This document shows positions 10,347-21,627 of a stretch of DNA of 64,000 bases, piece after piece. The notes beneath the pieces are model-generated. The model ran no database searches. It was not told the origin of the DNA and was given only the letters and a program-made list of their open reading frames with translations. The stretch is from contig NC_039360.1 in NCBI RefSeq assembly GCF_003573695.1, positions 66,589,911-66,653,910 of the forward strand, read 5' to 3'. Source of the DNA: Papaver somniferum (Eukaryota; Streptophyta; Magnoliopsida; Ranunculales; Papaveraceae). Position 1 is the stretch's first letter. Each line of letters opens with the position of its first letter. The translations under genes and the position numbers were made by a program.

Positions 10347-13300
10347 CTACTTGGACGATACAGCTCCATCAACAGGGTTGTCTCTGCGAGATGAAGGTAC
10401 GCTACCACCTGAAGAGGGCCCAGAAGAACCAGGCAAGGGCGTGGGAAGGGGACGACGCGAATAATTCTTGACAAGACCATGTTCGACTTTAAGATCAAGT
10501 TCAATCTTATCTAGGACTTTGTTGGTCTCTTCAGCCAACTGACATCGAGCTTTATAAGTGATAACAGCGGTCCGCTGGTTGGCCTGAGACAGCAGTGCAG
10601 ATAGGCGTTCCGCCTCTTTGGAGGAAATCTCCGCTGCTTCCTCACGAGACGCGGCCAACCCTTTGAAATAGTTGGATTATCCTTCCTGCTGCACTAAGGC
10701 AGATTGAGTCTTTTTAAGCTCATAATTTGTTGCGTGAAGCTGTCCCTCGAGTGCTGAAAACAAGAAATACCAAGGGGTTAAAACAAAGAAATAACAGAAT
10801 CACACTCGATAAAACGAGGTTATACGTTCGACATTAGCTGAAGCCTCTTCATACTCATTGACAACTGCGTCCCGAGCCTCATCAAGAAAGTCATATTCGT
10901 TGGATAGTTTCTTATAATCCGTTTGAAGGTTCGTAAGAGCAAATTGACTCGCGTCTAAGTCTACCTGCTTCATTGAATCCAAGTGACGAAGATGGTTGAC
11001 TTCGTCATTCATCTCCCACATCCTTTTATGGAGTCGATACACATTCACTTCAAGATCTTTTTCAGACTCCACTTGGCGAGAAATATCAGATCGAGACGCT
11101 GCTAGGGCTTTACTAAGAGCACCAACCTCGGCCCTAGCATTATCTCTTTCCTCGGAAAGACGCAACATACTATCCCTAACCCAGGGGCCTAAGAAAGAAC
11201 GATCCTTTTGTAACTCTCCTTCCAAAAAGCGCACTCTAGCCTCTAAGTCCGAAGCATGTTCTCGAGCATCATGCAGGTTGTCACGCATCCATAGCAGCGT
11301 ACCATTAACCAGACAACGGTCATGATTGTACTTATTTTCATATCAACCATCATTGTTCGCTTTTCACGCCACTCAGCTGTTAAGGCGTTGTGCTCATCAG
11401 CACGAGCATTCCACTTTACGGCTTCGCTTTTCAACTTACCCACCAACTCTGTAATACGGGATTTCTGTCGTTCCCTTTCTTTCCGAAGCCATATCAGCTC
11501 GGGGACTCCACCCACTGAAGATAGGGTGGGGAGACTCAGACAGAACAACAAAATACATATAGGGAATCACGAGGAGTGAAAGATACGTAAACAGTTCAAC
11601 CAAAATACAGATAGCAGGTTCTGAACGAAGACTCTCCTCAGCATTACCCATCTGTTCTTTTTCCTTCAGACGGCCCCTCAGTTCATTTATTTCCACTTCA
11701 GCCGCAGACAGTTCCTCTTCTCTATGACGAAGCTTGGCCTCCAACTTTAAAGACTTTTCTTTGAAGAATTGGTATAGAACATGGTTACAATGTTCGCTCC
11801 TCATCATCTATGTCACAAATAACAAACATTATTATACCAAAGGGATCAGATATCACGAAGAATACAATGTTCGGATATCATGAAGAAAAAAAGTACAAGG
11901 ATTCACCTCTAAGACACGCTGCTGGGGAAAACCGTATTGGTACCCATCAGCTATGGCCATCATATCAGTGACAGAGGAGGGAGGGTCAACCACTAGGTTA
12001 GCTTCCGAAGCTCTCAGATTCTTCTCCCACATCTCAGCAACGCGGTCTTCAGAAGACAATTGCATTATCCGACGAGTATAAGCGTCGGAATTCTTCTCAC
12101 CAGTGACCATTGGGGCAGGGTTAGGGACGAACATCAGGTTCTTCTTCTTAATCCAAGCCAAAATGGCATCTTCACCTTCAGGCGTTAGCGAGTAAGGTAA
12201 ATCCTCTGAAGGAGACTCAACCGCAGACTTCCCCTTGGCGGTTATCTCCTCACCCGCGCAAGTCTCGACATTACAACCCTCAGCATGACCACCTGCGTTC
12301 TCAGCTTGCTGATCAGTGGTACCTTCTTTTCCAAGATTCCCAAGCACATCCCAATCATCATTTGGGGAAAGGAATGAGAAGTATTCGGCAAGACCCATGG
12401 AAGCATTCACATCAAAGGATTCCCCCGCGGAATATATCCTACCGAAAAAAAATTCAGGGGAAATAATGGGAAGAGTACCCACACCAACAATATCATCGCC
12501 AACAGGGGCAGATCCACCCCCACCAGTACCACCAACGGTAATATTACCCTCATCATAACCACCCGCGGCAACTTCTTCTTCACCATTACCACCTTCGTCA
12601 TCAGGGTGAGAAGTCTCGGTACGCTCTTCTCCATCGGACATTTCTTCATCCTCACCATACCCTTCGTTTACGGGACTTGTAACCTCCTCATAAACCTCAG
12701 CCTCACCGGTAACCGCAGTAGAAGATTGTTTGGGTCCAAGTTTCTTCTTATTCGACACCTACAAACCAGTATACATCCCACGAAGGCTCATTTTTTTCCT
12801 CACTTCAAAAATGAAAATTATTTCAAGCAAGGAAAAAGGGGCAAATAAAATAGAGAATATAAGAAGAAACTATACCTTGGCAGCATCACCACTCTTCGTT
12901 GGATGGGTAGCACCAGAACCCTCCTCCTCATCTCCATCAACGACATCAAGAGCATAAGGAAAATTCATGCCCACGAAATTCGGACGCCAAGGACAGAAAT
13001 CTCTGTAACGAGCAGGAGGAGTTTCACGAGGCTTGCTATTTTCAGAAGGACGCCAACCGCGTGGACCCGGAATCCATCCATAAGCCCAAGGACCAACTAC
13101 CTCAATAACAGTAGCATGCCATTCATAATCATGGTCACGCTTAATCCTTTCACGAGCAGGAAAGAGTTTCCGTTTAGTAGATCCCTCAGTACCAGGAACA
13201 TATTTCAGCTTGGCATCACTCACCTCACTCAAAAGACGAAATTCACCACGGGGAGAAGCAATATTACGAAGAGTAACAGTCCACGGCTTACGGTTTCTTC

Positions 13301-13693
13301 TATTGACATAATCCCCAAAAGAACTGTTAAAATTCTGAGGAGTATACCACTCTCTCTCAGCAGGATTTGGAACATAGAAGGTCATCATAGTCTCTCCCTT
13401 GCTTCGCAGGTAACATTCCTTCAGTGAACGAAGATCATTCCCAGATAGTTGTGACACGGAACGATTATGAGTGTTCGTGGAAGAGCCTTCACGACTAGAC
13501 AACACGTCATAATAAAAGGAGTCACCCGACTTATATAGGGGAAACATGAGATCCGCCTCGAAGGCTCCAACCGTAGTCAACAGATGAAACTCGTCAAACT
13601 GATACTTATCAAGGAGCTCGTAAGTGATATCATCTTCAGGGGCATAGAAGCGAACCTCAAAAGCTTGAAGTTCATGTTTTTCCTTGAACATAT
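10347..13693 (-). pseudogene. Element A antisense extra gene (aORF), 3' exons
   Basis: Reads leftward from the B insertion point (13693) through exons homologous to B's gene: MFKEKHELQAFEV to GDAAKV (13691-12870); the acidic SNKKKLGPKQSS part (about 12755-11910); the RSEHCNHVLYQF coiled coil (about 11807-11560); PELIWLRKERERQ to DAVVNEYEEA (about 11500-10820); and a last exon ending NPVDGAVSSK (about 10750-10347). Long heptad-like Glu/Lys/Leu runs predict coiled coils in the C-terminal half. Donor and acceptor sites match those in B. Here the acidic exon keeps the two codons (CTPEGE and FPQQRV contexts) that are stops in B. Function is unknown. Extra genes 3' of pol, often antisense, are a recognised feature of Tat-type plant elements. 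Confidence 0.75.
13689..13693. other. Left target-site duplication of element B
   Basis: CATAT here against CATCT at 27693-27697: a 5-bp duplication with one mismatch, flanking B exactly at its LTR ends. The undisturbed target in A would read CTTGAACATCTCAAGATC, which B's own gene copy confirms on the other strand (15920-15937). Confidence 0.85.
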
Positions 13694-14651
13694 TTTGAAC
13701 ACATAAATCACGAAGCCATCCACGTGTTCACAAATAATATTCGCATACATCCTGATTCTAGAATTGTACGTCGTATGCGTAAAGGGGATGATTATATCGA
13801 TTCATCGACTCGAAGCCTTCGGGCTTGTCATTGTATAGTCGAATATTATCATAAATAATGTTCGTATAGAGGAATAAACCAAGAATCAAGTATAAATGTA
13901 AAGCATATGAAGTTTAACGCTGAATCTAAGGTGCTGAAATGTAAATAAGACAGATTTACGTGGTTCGACACTAAGGCCTACATCCACGGGGCTGGTGTTT
14001 CACTATGTATTGAATGGTTACAAAGATAGTCGAATGACTTTAGAGTATACATAGGTCTGCGGAAGTAGGGGGATTACTTACTCTTCCTATTTCTCTCTCC
14101 TATATTCTCCTTTAATTGCTCTGAATTGGTCGACCCCTTCTCTCTTAGTGGAGAGGGGTATTTATAGGGTTGGAAAGATGGTCTCATTTCTGAGGCGTCG
14201 TTGTAATCTTATCTTCTTGTGCTTTGCGCCTATTACGCAGAGGTCTTCGGCATATGCCGTGACCTGAGCTTGAATACGAAGGATTATCCTAGCCTCTTTC
14301 ACGAGATGATTGACACGTGTATATCTCTTTGGTATTTAATGCGGGTAGATAGATGTCTACTCGTGTCATACAAGTGTCTCTTTATCTGGTCACATCTGTG
14401 TCAGCCAAACTTCCTCTCGGCCGTTGATCTGGGATCTTCCTCGGGATTGGGTGTGATAACACCCAAGGGGTATTATCTGGTGCTCCTCTGAGCCATCATA
14501 CCTCTGTGATCCTCTGTCCCTGATCATCAGATCTGCTGACCGGTGGCATCTTCTGATGAGATGCTTGCTATCATGTTTTGATATCTTGTTTTGCATACCT
14601 TCCACGTGTCTCTTTATGTACACGTGGTGGATGATGAAAGGTGTACATACA
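13694..14651 (-). repeat. Element B 3' LTR
   Basis: 958 bp. Read on the minus strand it runs TGTATGTACACC to GTGTTCAAA, the final ACA of the family end being mutated to AAA at 13694-13696. A TATAAAT box lies at 14160-14166 (minus). It is nearly collinear with B's 5' LTR (957 bp), with scattered substitutions. Confidence 0.9.
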
Positions 14652-14652
14652 A

Positions 14653-14669
14653 TTTTCCCCTCTTCTTCT
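14653..14669 (-). other. Element B polypurine tract
   Basis: On the minus strand AGAAGAAGAGGGGAAAA ends one base before the 3' LTR. This purine run primes plus-strand DNA synthesis. A has the same tract at 28951-28967. Confidence 0.85.
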
Positions 14670-15332
14670 GACTTGGGCGTATTTTGCAATTTTGAAGAAG
14701 AAAGGTCGTCCTACACGTTTCCCACTTTGCATTAACTTTCCCCGTAACTGCTCCTTGGTACGAGGAGCAGTTATTGTCTTCTCTAGCTTCATAAATAGGA
14801 AAGAGAATGTGAAAAAAACTTTTATCCTCTTCTTGTCAGTGTTCATCCTCTTCTTGTTTTCTATTCTTGTTCTTTAGTCATTTATTATCATCATTCTTGT
14901 GAGGAAGATAACAACATTCAATTTTCTGTTTCTTTCGCTCTCGATTGTTGTTTCCCCTGTATCTTTTGATATCTCCGATCCTCCTTTCTTCGACTGTGGT
15001 TGGTGCTTGTCGTCCTCTTCTATACAGGTATGGGGTTTTTCATTAGCTGTTCATCATTGATTTATCTATGTATCTACCCGTTTATCTCATGCTGCTGTAT
15101 TCTTGGTTTTGTGATGAAGAACATACATGTCGAAGCATATATGCTTGCCCCTGTTCTTTGTTACAACGTCTGTGAATCCGTATCTAAGTATTATCCATGG
15201 AGTTGGATGGAGTACTTTTTAGTTCTTAGGGTTTTTAATGTTTATCCGGATGAACCATCAATTATGGGTTTTTTGATCTTTAGTGATCTCCTCGTATTCT
15301 TCTCTAAACTGTTTTTGTGTTTCCTTGTAGAT
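14670..15332 (+). promoter_or_regulatory. Promoter and 5' leader of the element B extra gene
   Basis: Between the PPT and the ATG at 15333. It holds a TATA-like CATAAATAGG near 14790, a T/C-rich leader, and a likely 5'-UTR intron with donor CAG|GTATGG at about 15028 and acceptor CTTGTAG at 15330, three bases before the ATG. The region is collinear in A (about 28287-28950, minus), which supports a functional leader rather than chance. An open frame runs through part of it in the same phase as the gene, but the splice signals argue against it being coding. Confidence 0.55.
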
Positions 15333-18300
15333 ATGTCTGATCGTCCGTGGGCTCCTTACCAAAACTCGCCGTCTAGTCCGCCAATATCCCCTCCGCGTCG
15401 AGATTCTGACAGATCTCCACTTGGGAAAGGTCCTTACAAGTCTTCGCAATCGGATCCTCGGGGTCATAGGGTTTCATCTTCCTCCGGTGCGAAGGTTGTG
15501 CGTACTAAGAAAGGGGATGTGCCGAAGGGTCCTTCTGGATCTAGGTATGCTGTTAACCGCGCCCCTTCTCATCCTCGTGAAGATTCTAGGAGTACGCAGG
15601 CTCCTCCTCGTGATGACTCTAGGAGTACGCGGGATCCTTCTCCTCGTACTGAAATAGTGGATGTTCCGCCCCTTCGTTCAATGGCTCCTCCTTCAGTGCC
15701 TCCGCAGAAGTCTTTGCCGCCTCCTCCCGCGGTTTCTTTCAAAGGGAAGTACTCCAAGGGTACTATGTCGAGAGCTGATCCGTCTAAAAGTCTTCCTTCT
15801 AAAAGGAAAGCTTCGGAATTGAGTCCTACTTCTGATTCCGCAGACGAAGAAGAAACTGTCCCCGTGATACGCAGCATTTCAGTTGGTAAGAAGAAGGTCA
15901 CTTTCAAGCATATTGATCTTGAGATGTTCAAGGAAAAACATGAACTTCAAGCTTTTGAGGTTTGCTTCTATTCCCCTGACGATGATATCACTTACGAGCT
16001 CCTTGCTAAGTATCAGTTTGATGAGTTTCATCTGTTGACTACGGTTGGAGCTTTCGAGGAGGGTCTCATGTTGACCCTATATAAGTCGGGTGACTCCTTT
16101 TATTATGACGTGTTGTCTAGTCGCGAAGGCTCTTCCACGAACACTCATAATCGTTCTGTGTCACAACTATCTGGGAATTATCTTCGTTCACTGAAGGAAT
16201 GTTACCTGCGAAGCAAGGGAGAGACTATGATGACCTGCTATGTTCCAAATCCTGCTGAGAGAGAGTGGTACACTCCTCAGAATTTTAACAGTTCTTTTGG
16301 GGATTATATCAACAGCAGAAACCGTAAGCCGTGGAGTGTTAGTCTTCGTAATATTGCTACTCCCCGTGGTGAAATTCGTCTTTTGAGTGAGGTGAGTGAT
16401 GCCAAGTTGAAGTATGTTCCTGGTACTGAGGGATCTGCTAAACAGAAACTCTTTCTTGTTCGTGAAAGGATTAAGCGTGACCATGATTATAAATGGCATG
16501 CTACTGTTATTGAGGTAGTTGGTCCTTGGGCTTATGGATGGATTCCGGGTCCACGCGGTTGGCGTCCTCGTGAAACTCCTCCTGCTCGTTATGGAGATTT
16601 CTGTCCTTGGCGTCCGAATTTCGCGGGCATGAATTTTCCTTATGCTCTTGATGTCGTTGATGGAGATGAGGAGGAGGGTTCTGGTGCTACCCATCCAACG
16701 AAGAGTGGTGATGCTGCCAAGGTATAGTTTCTTCTTATATTTTCTATTCTATTTTCCCCTTTTTCCTTGCTTGAAATAATTTTCATTTTTGAAGTGAGGG
16801 AAAAAATGAGCCTTTGTGGGATGTATACTGGTTTGTAGGTGTCAAAGAAGAAGAAACTTGGACCCAAACAATCTTCTACTGCGGTTACCGGTGAGGCTGA
16901 GGTTTATGAGGAGGTTACGAGTCCCGTAAACGAAGGGTATGGTGAGGATGAAGAAATGTCCGATGGAGAAGAGCGTACCGACACTTCTCACCCTGATGAC
17001 GAAGGTGGTAATGGTGAAGAAGAAGTTGCCGCGGGTGGTGATGGTGAGTCTGAGGGTAATATTACCGTTGGTGGTACTGACGGGGGTGGATCTGCCCCTG
17101 TTGGCGATGATATTGTTGGTGTGGGTACTCTGGCCGTTATTTCCCCTGAATTTTCTTTCGGTAGGATATACTCCGCGGGGGAATCCTTTGATGTGAATGC
17201 TGCCATGGGTCTTGCCGAAGACTTCTCCTTGCTTTCCCCAAATTTTTATTGGGATGTGCTTGGGAATCTTGAAAAACAAGGTACAACTGATCAACAAGCT
17301 GAGAACGAAGGTGGTCATGATGAGGGTGGTAATTTCGAGACTTGCACGGGTGAGGAGATAACCGCCAAGGAGAAGTCTGCGGTTGAGTCTCCTTCAGAGG
17401 ATTTCCCTTACTCGCTAACGTCTTAAGGTGAAGATGCCATTTTGGCTTGGTTTAAGAAGAAGAACCTGATGTTCGTCCCTAACCCTGCCCCAGTGGTCAC
17501 TGGTGAGAAGAATTCTGACGCTTATACTCGTCGGATGATGCAATTGTCTTCTGAAGCCCGCGTTGCTGAGATGTGGGAGAAGAATCTGAGAGCTTCGGAA
17601 GCTAACCTAGTGGTTGACCATCCCTCCTCTGTCGCTGATATGATGGCCATAGCTGATGGGTACCAATACGGTTTTCCCCAGTAGCGTGTATTAGAGGTGA
17701 ATCCTTGTACTTTTTTCTTCTTCATGATATCCGAACATTGTATTCTTCGTGATATCTGATCCCTTTGGTATAATAATGTTTGTTGTTTTTGACATAGATG
17801 ATGAGGAGCGAACATTGTAACCATTTTCTATACCAATTCTTCAAAGCAAAGTCTTTAAAGTTGGAGGCCAAGCTTCGTCATAGAGAAGAGGAACTGTCTG
17901 CGGCTGAAGTGGAAATAAATGAACTGAGGGGTCGTCTGAAGGAAAAAGAACAGATGGGTAACGCTGAGGAGAGTCTTCGTTCAGAACTTGCTATAGTCCG
18001 CAACGAATTGGAGCAGACTCTTAGAAATGTCTCGTCCTTCACAGGTTCGTATTTTACGGATCTTTCACTCCTCGTGATTCCCTATCTGCATTTTGGTGTT
18101 ATGTCTGAGTCTCCCCACTCTATCTTCAGTGGGTGGAGTCCCCGAGTTGATATGGCTTCGGAAAGAAAGGGAACGACAGAAATCCCGTATTGCAGAGTTG
18201 GTGGGTAAGTTGAAGAGCGTAGCCGTAAAGTGGAATGCTCGTGCTGATGAGCACAACGCCTTAACAGCTGAGTGGCGCGAAAATCGAACACTGATGGTTG

Positions 18301-19292
18301 ATATGCAAAATAAGTACAATCATGACCGTTGTTTGTTTAATGGTACGCTGCTATGGACGCGTGACAACCTGCGTGATGCTCGAGAACATGCTTCAGACTT
18401 AGAGGCTAGAGTGCGCTTTTTAGAAGGAGAGTTACCACAGGCTCATTCTTTCTTAGGCCCCGGGGTTAGGGATAGTATGTTGCGTCTTTCCGAGGAAAGA
18501 GATAATGCTAGGGCCGAGGTTGGTGCTCTTAGTAAAGCCCTATCAGCGTCTCGAGCTGATGTTGCTTGCCAAGTGGAGTCTGAAATAGATCTTGAAGTGA
18601 ATGTGTATCGAGTCCATAAAAGGATGGGGGAGATGAATGACGAAGTCAACCATCTTCGTCACTTGGATTCAATGAAGCAGGTAGACTTAGACGCGAGTCA
18701 ATTTTCTCATACGAACCTTCAAACGGATTATAAGAAACTATCCAACAAATATGACTTTCTTGATGAGGCTCGGGACGCAGTTGTCAATGAGTATAAAGAG
18801 GCTTTGGCTAATGTCGAAGGTATAACCTCGTTTTATCGAGTGTGATTCTATTATTTCTTCGTTTTAACCCCTTGGTATTTCTTGTTTTCAGCACTCGAGG
18901 GACAGCTTCACGCAACAAATGATGAGCTTAATAAGACTCAATCTGCCTTAGTGCAGCATGAAGGATAAGCCAACTATTTCAAAGGGTTGGCCGCGTCTCG
19001 TGAGGAAGCAGCGGAGATTGCCTCCAAAGAGGCGGAACGCCTATCTGCATTGCCGTCTCAGGCCAACCAGCGGACCGCTGTTATCACTTATAAAGCTCGA
19101 TGTCAGTTGGCTGAAGAGACCAACAAATTCCTAGATTGAACTTGATCTTAAAGTCGAACATGGTCTTGTCAAGAATTATCCGCGTCGTCCCCTTCCCGCG
19201 CCCTTGCCTGGTTCTTCTGGGCCCTCTTCAGGTGGTAGCGTACCTTCATCTCGCAGAGACAACCCTGTTGATGGAGCTGTATCGTCCAAGTA
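15333..19292 (+). pseudogene. Element B antisense extra gene, spliced, coiled-coil protein of unknown function
   Basis: Proposed coding exons: 15333-16721, 16839-17696, 17798-18044, 18130-18819, 18892-19292. All introns are GT-AG and the phases agree (0, 0, 1, 1). Exon 1 encodes a Ser/Pro/Arg-rich N-terminus (MSDRPWAPYQ), a basic stretch, then a globular part (MFKEKHELQAFEV, WAYGWIPGPRGW, FCPWRPNF). Exon 2 is strongly acidic and Gly-rich. Exons 3-5 are long coiled coil, ending in a Pro/Ser tail (NPVDGAVSSK). Stops in exon 2, TAA at 17424-17426 and TAG at 17682-17684, are absent from copy A, so they are damage. TAA at 18966-18968 in exon 5 is shared by A and may be the true end or an old mutation. 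No known domain is recognised. The gene lies convergent to pol, with a ~700-bp spacer. Confidence 0.72.
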
Positions 19293-19998
19293 GATTTCTT
19301 TTATTAGTTATAGAAAGTTGATCCTTGTTGATTATATAATTTCGGATCATTTTTTGATGTGTTTCCTGCTTTATCTTATTTGCTGAATCTTGTAATCAAC
19401 TCTTTATGAAATGGATCATCCTTTTGGCATACCTGCGTTATCAATTCATCTTTTTATTTTAAGTATTGTGAAGTGTTAAACTAGAAATAACTTGATTTGT
19501 AAAAAGTTGAGAGTGTTTGGGTGCGACACCGAAGGTAAATACCTTCGTGATCGTCTTGTGACCTGTCACCCCGCTGGCGAATCCTGGGCCAGAGGATTCC
19601 CAAACGGTGGGGGCCGAGGCAGCGTTCTAGGATATGGAATGCTTATTTGAAAATATTTACATGCACCCATTCCGTCGACCCGCTGCCTTAAAATTGGTTG
19701 GGTATCTCTTTCGGCTGGGTGCCTTCTCCCTGGTCTTACACTCATAGACACTGATAGGGGAACCCTGAGAGATTGTAGATTAACTACTTTCCCCAATATT
19801 GTTAATTTATTATGTAATGTACATGCGTTCATCCAGCGGGCCTTTTGACCATTTCGTTTGCTTGAAGATTTCCCAAAAATTTTGTTTGATTGATAGGTTG
19901 AGGCCTGTTACTCCTCGTCCAGAGATAGAAACATGTAAAGCGGTTACGCTGCCTTCTTCTTCTGGTATTCTTCACGCAGATGCAAAGCTGCGCTGCTC
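19293..19998. other. Spacer between converging extra gene and pol in element B
   Basis: About 700 bp with no convincing open frame. It presumably carries the 3' ends of both the extra gene (plus) and pol (minus). In A most of this spacer is deleted. No tandem repeat is obvious. Confidence 0.5.
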
Positions 19999-21627
19999 CT
20001 ATGGGTAGTACGGTTTGAGCCATTTAGCACTCCAAGGGTGCCGGAGGACCTCGCCTTTCAGATTGCGAAGATAGTAGGAACCGTTTCCCGCAATGTCGTG
20101 TATTATAAAAGGTCCTCCCCATGTAGGTGCTAACTTTCCCCATTTCTTCTCTCGTTGATACTGCGGGATTATTCTTAGCACATAATTCCCTTCTACAAAA
20201 TTTCGAAGCTTAACCTTTTTGTTGAACTCTCTCGCTAGTCTCCGTTGATAATTTTCCATCTTTTGCAATGTTGCTTCCCTCCTTCCTTCCAGGTCGTCCA
20301 GTCTCTCTAACATCATGTCTGTTGTGAGATTTTTCTCCTATGCTTCGGTCTTTGTGGTTGGCATGAGGATATCTGTTGGGATGACTGCTTCAGCTCCATA
20401 AGTGAGGAGAAATGGGGACTCCCCAGTGGAAGATCTTCGTGTTGTCTTGTATGCCCATAATGCATTGTGTACTTGTTCACACCATCGCCCCTTGTGTTCT
20501 TCTAATTGCTTTTTGAGGATAAGGGCGAGGGTCTTGTTAGTAGCTTCCGCTTGTCCGTTTCTTTGAGGGTATATGGGGGTGGACTTGTTTTTTATTATTT
20601 TGAATGTGTCGAAGAGCATGTCTATGTTTTTCCCCTGTAATTGTTTACCATTATCGGACACGATTTCCGCTGGTATGCCGAACCTGCAAATAATGTTTTG
20701 GAATATGAAACTAAACACGTCCACGTCTCTGATCCTGGCTAAGGCTTTGGCTTCCACCCATTTACTGAAGTAGTTCGTGGCTACTATCAAAAATCCTCTT
20801 TTTCCTGATCCTTCGATGAAAGGCCCAACGATATCTATGCCCCATTTTACATATGGCCACGGAATATCCACAGAATTCAACGTTTTTTCTGGTGCGTGTA
20901 TCTTTTTGGCGAAACGCTGACATTCTTCACATCGTCGGGACATTCTTGCAGCATCTTGTATCATTGTGGGCCAGTAATATCCTTGCATTTTTTCTTTGTC
21001 GGCTAGTGATCTCATGCCACTATGATTCCATGCGTCACCATAATGGATGTCGTTTGGAATTCGATGCCCCTCTTTCCTGGATAAGCAACGTAGTAACGGT
21101 CCGAGGAAAGATTTCTTGTACAGGATCTCATCCCGAAGATCATATCTTCCTACTTTGGAGAGTATTTTCCTGGTTTGTTTGTGATCCGCCGGTAAAGTTC
21201 CATCCTTGAGAAACGCATGGATCATCATTCTCCAATCATCTTCGTTGTTGAAATCTTCGTCTTGATTTGCTCTTGACAGGATATCTTCTTCGTCAAAATC
21301 GTCACGGATGTCTTCTCCCACCTGATCTTCGATATTTTCTTCCACTGTATCTTGATTTGTAGCAAAGGAAAATTGTGATGCAATCGAAGGCTCGTATACC
21401 CTTGTTATTTTGATAGCTTCGATACTTTTGTCCTTCAGCATGGATGATATATATGCTAGGGAATCCGCGTGTCTGAGATCCCTTCTGCATAAGTGTCGGA
21501 ACTTGATGTTCGGAATTTGTGATGCCAATGTTTGGACCAAGGCCATGTAAGCTGAGAGGGTGTCATCGTACACATTGTATTCGAGCCCTATTTGCCGTAT
21601 GACAAGCTACGAATCACTTGTCAGTCA
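19999..21627 (-). pseudogene. Element B archaeal RNase H end and integrase
   Basis: Reads leftward. After TGA at 21625-21627 (AGA in A) and TAG at 21607-21609 (CAG in A) the archaeal-type RNase H resumes and ends HADSLAYIS. Integrase follows with HHCC zinc-binding residues, WGIDIVGPF (about 20825-20851), SDNGKQ and NGQAEATNK, so the D,D35E triad is intact and here has the canonical Gly that A lost. TAG at 20338-20340 replaces Trp (TGG in A). The C-terminal part ends KWLKPYYP at 19999-20025 without a chromodomain. Three substitutions are the only clear breaks in this part. Confidence 0.88.

Noticed and set aside
15000..15332. 111-codon N-terminal extension of the B extra gene
   Set aside because: A donor at about 15028 and an acceptor at 15330 suggest a 5'-UTR intron, and the Ser/Pro-rich protein starts naturally at ATG 15333; copy A starts at the equivalent ATG.
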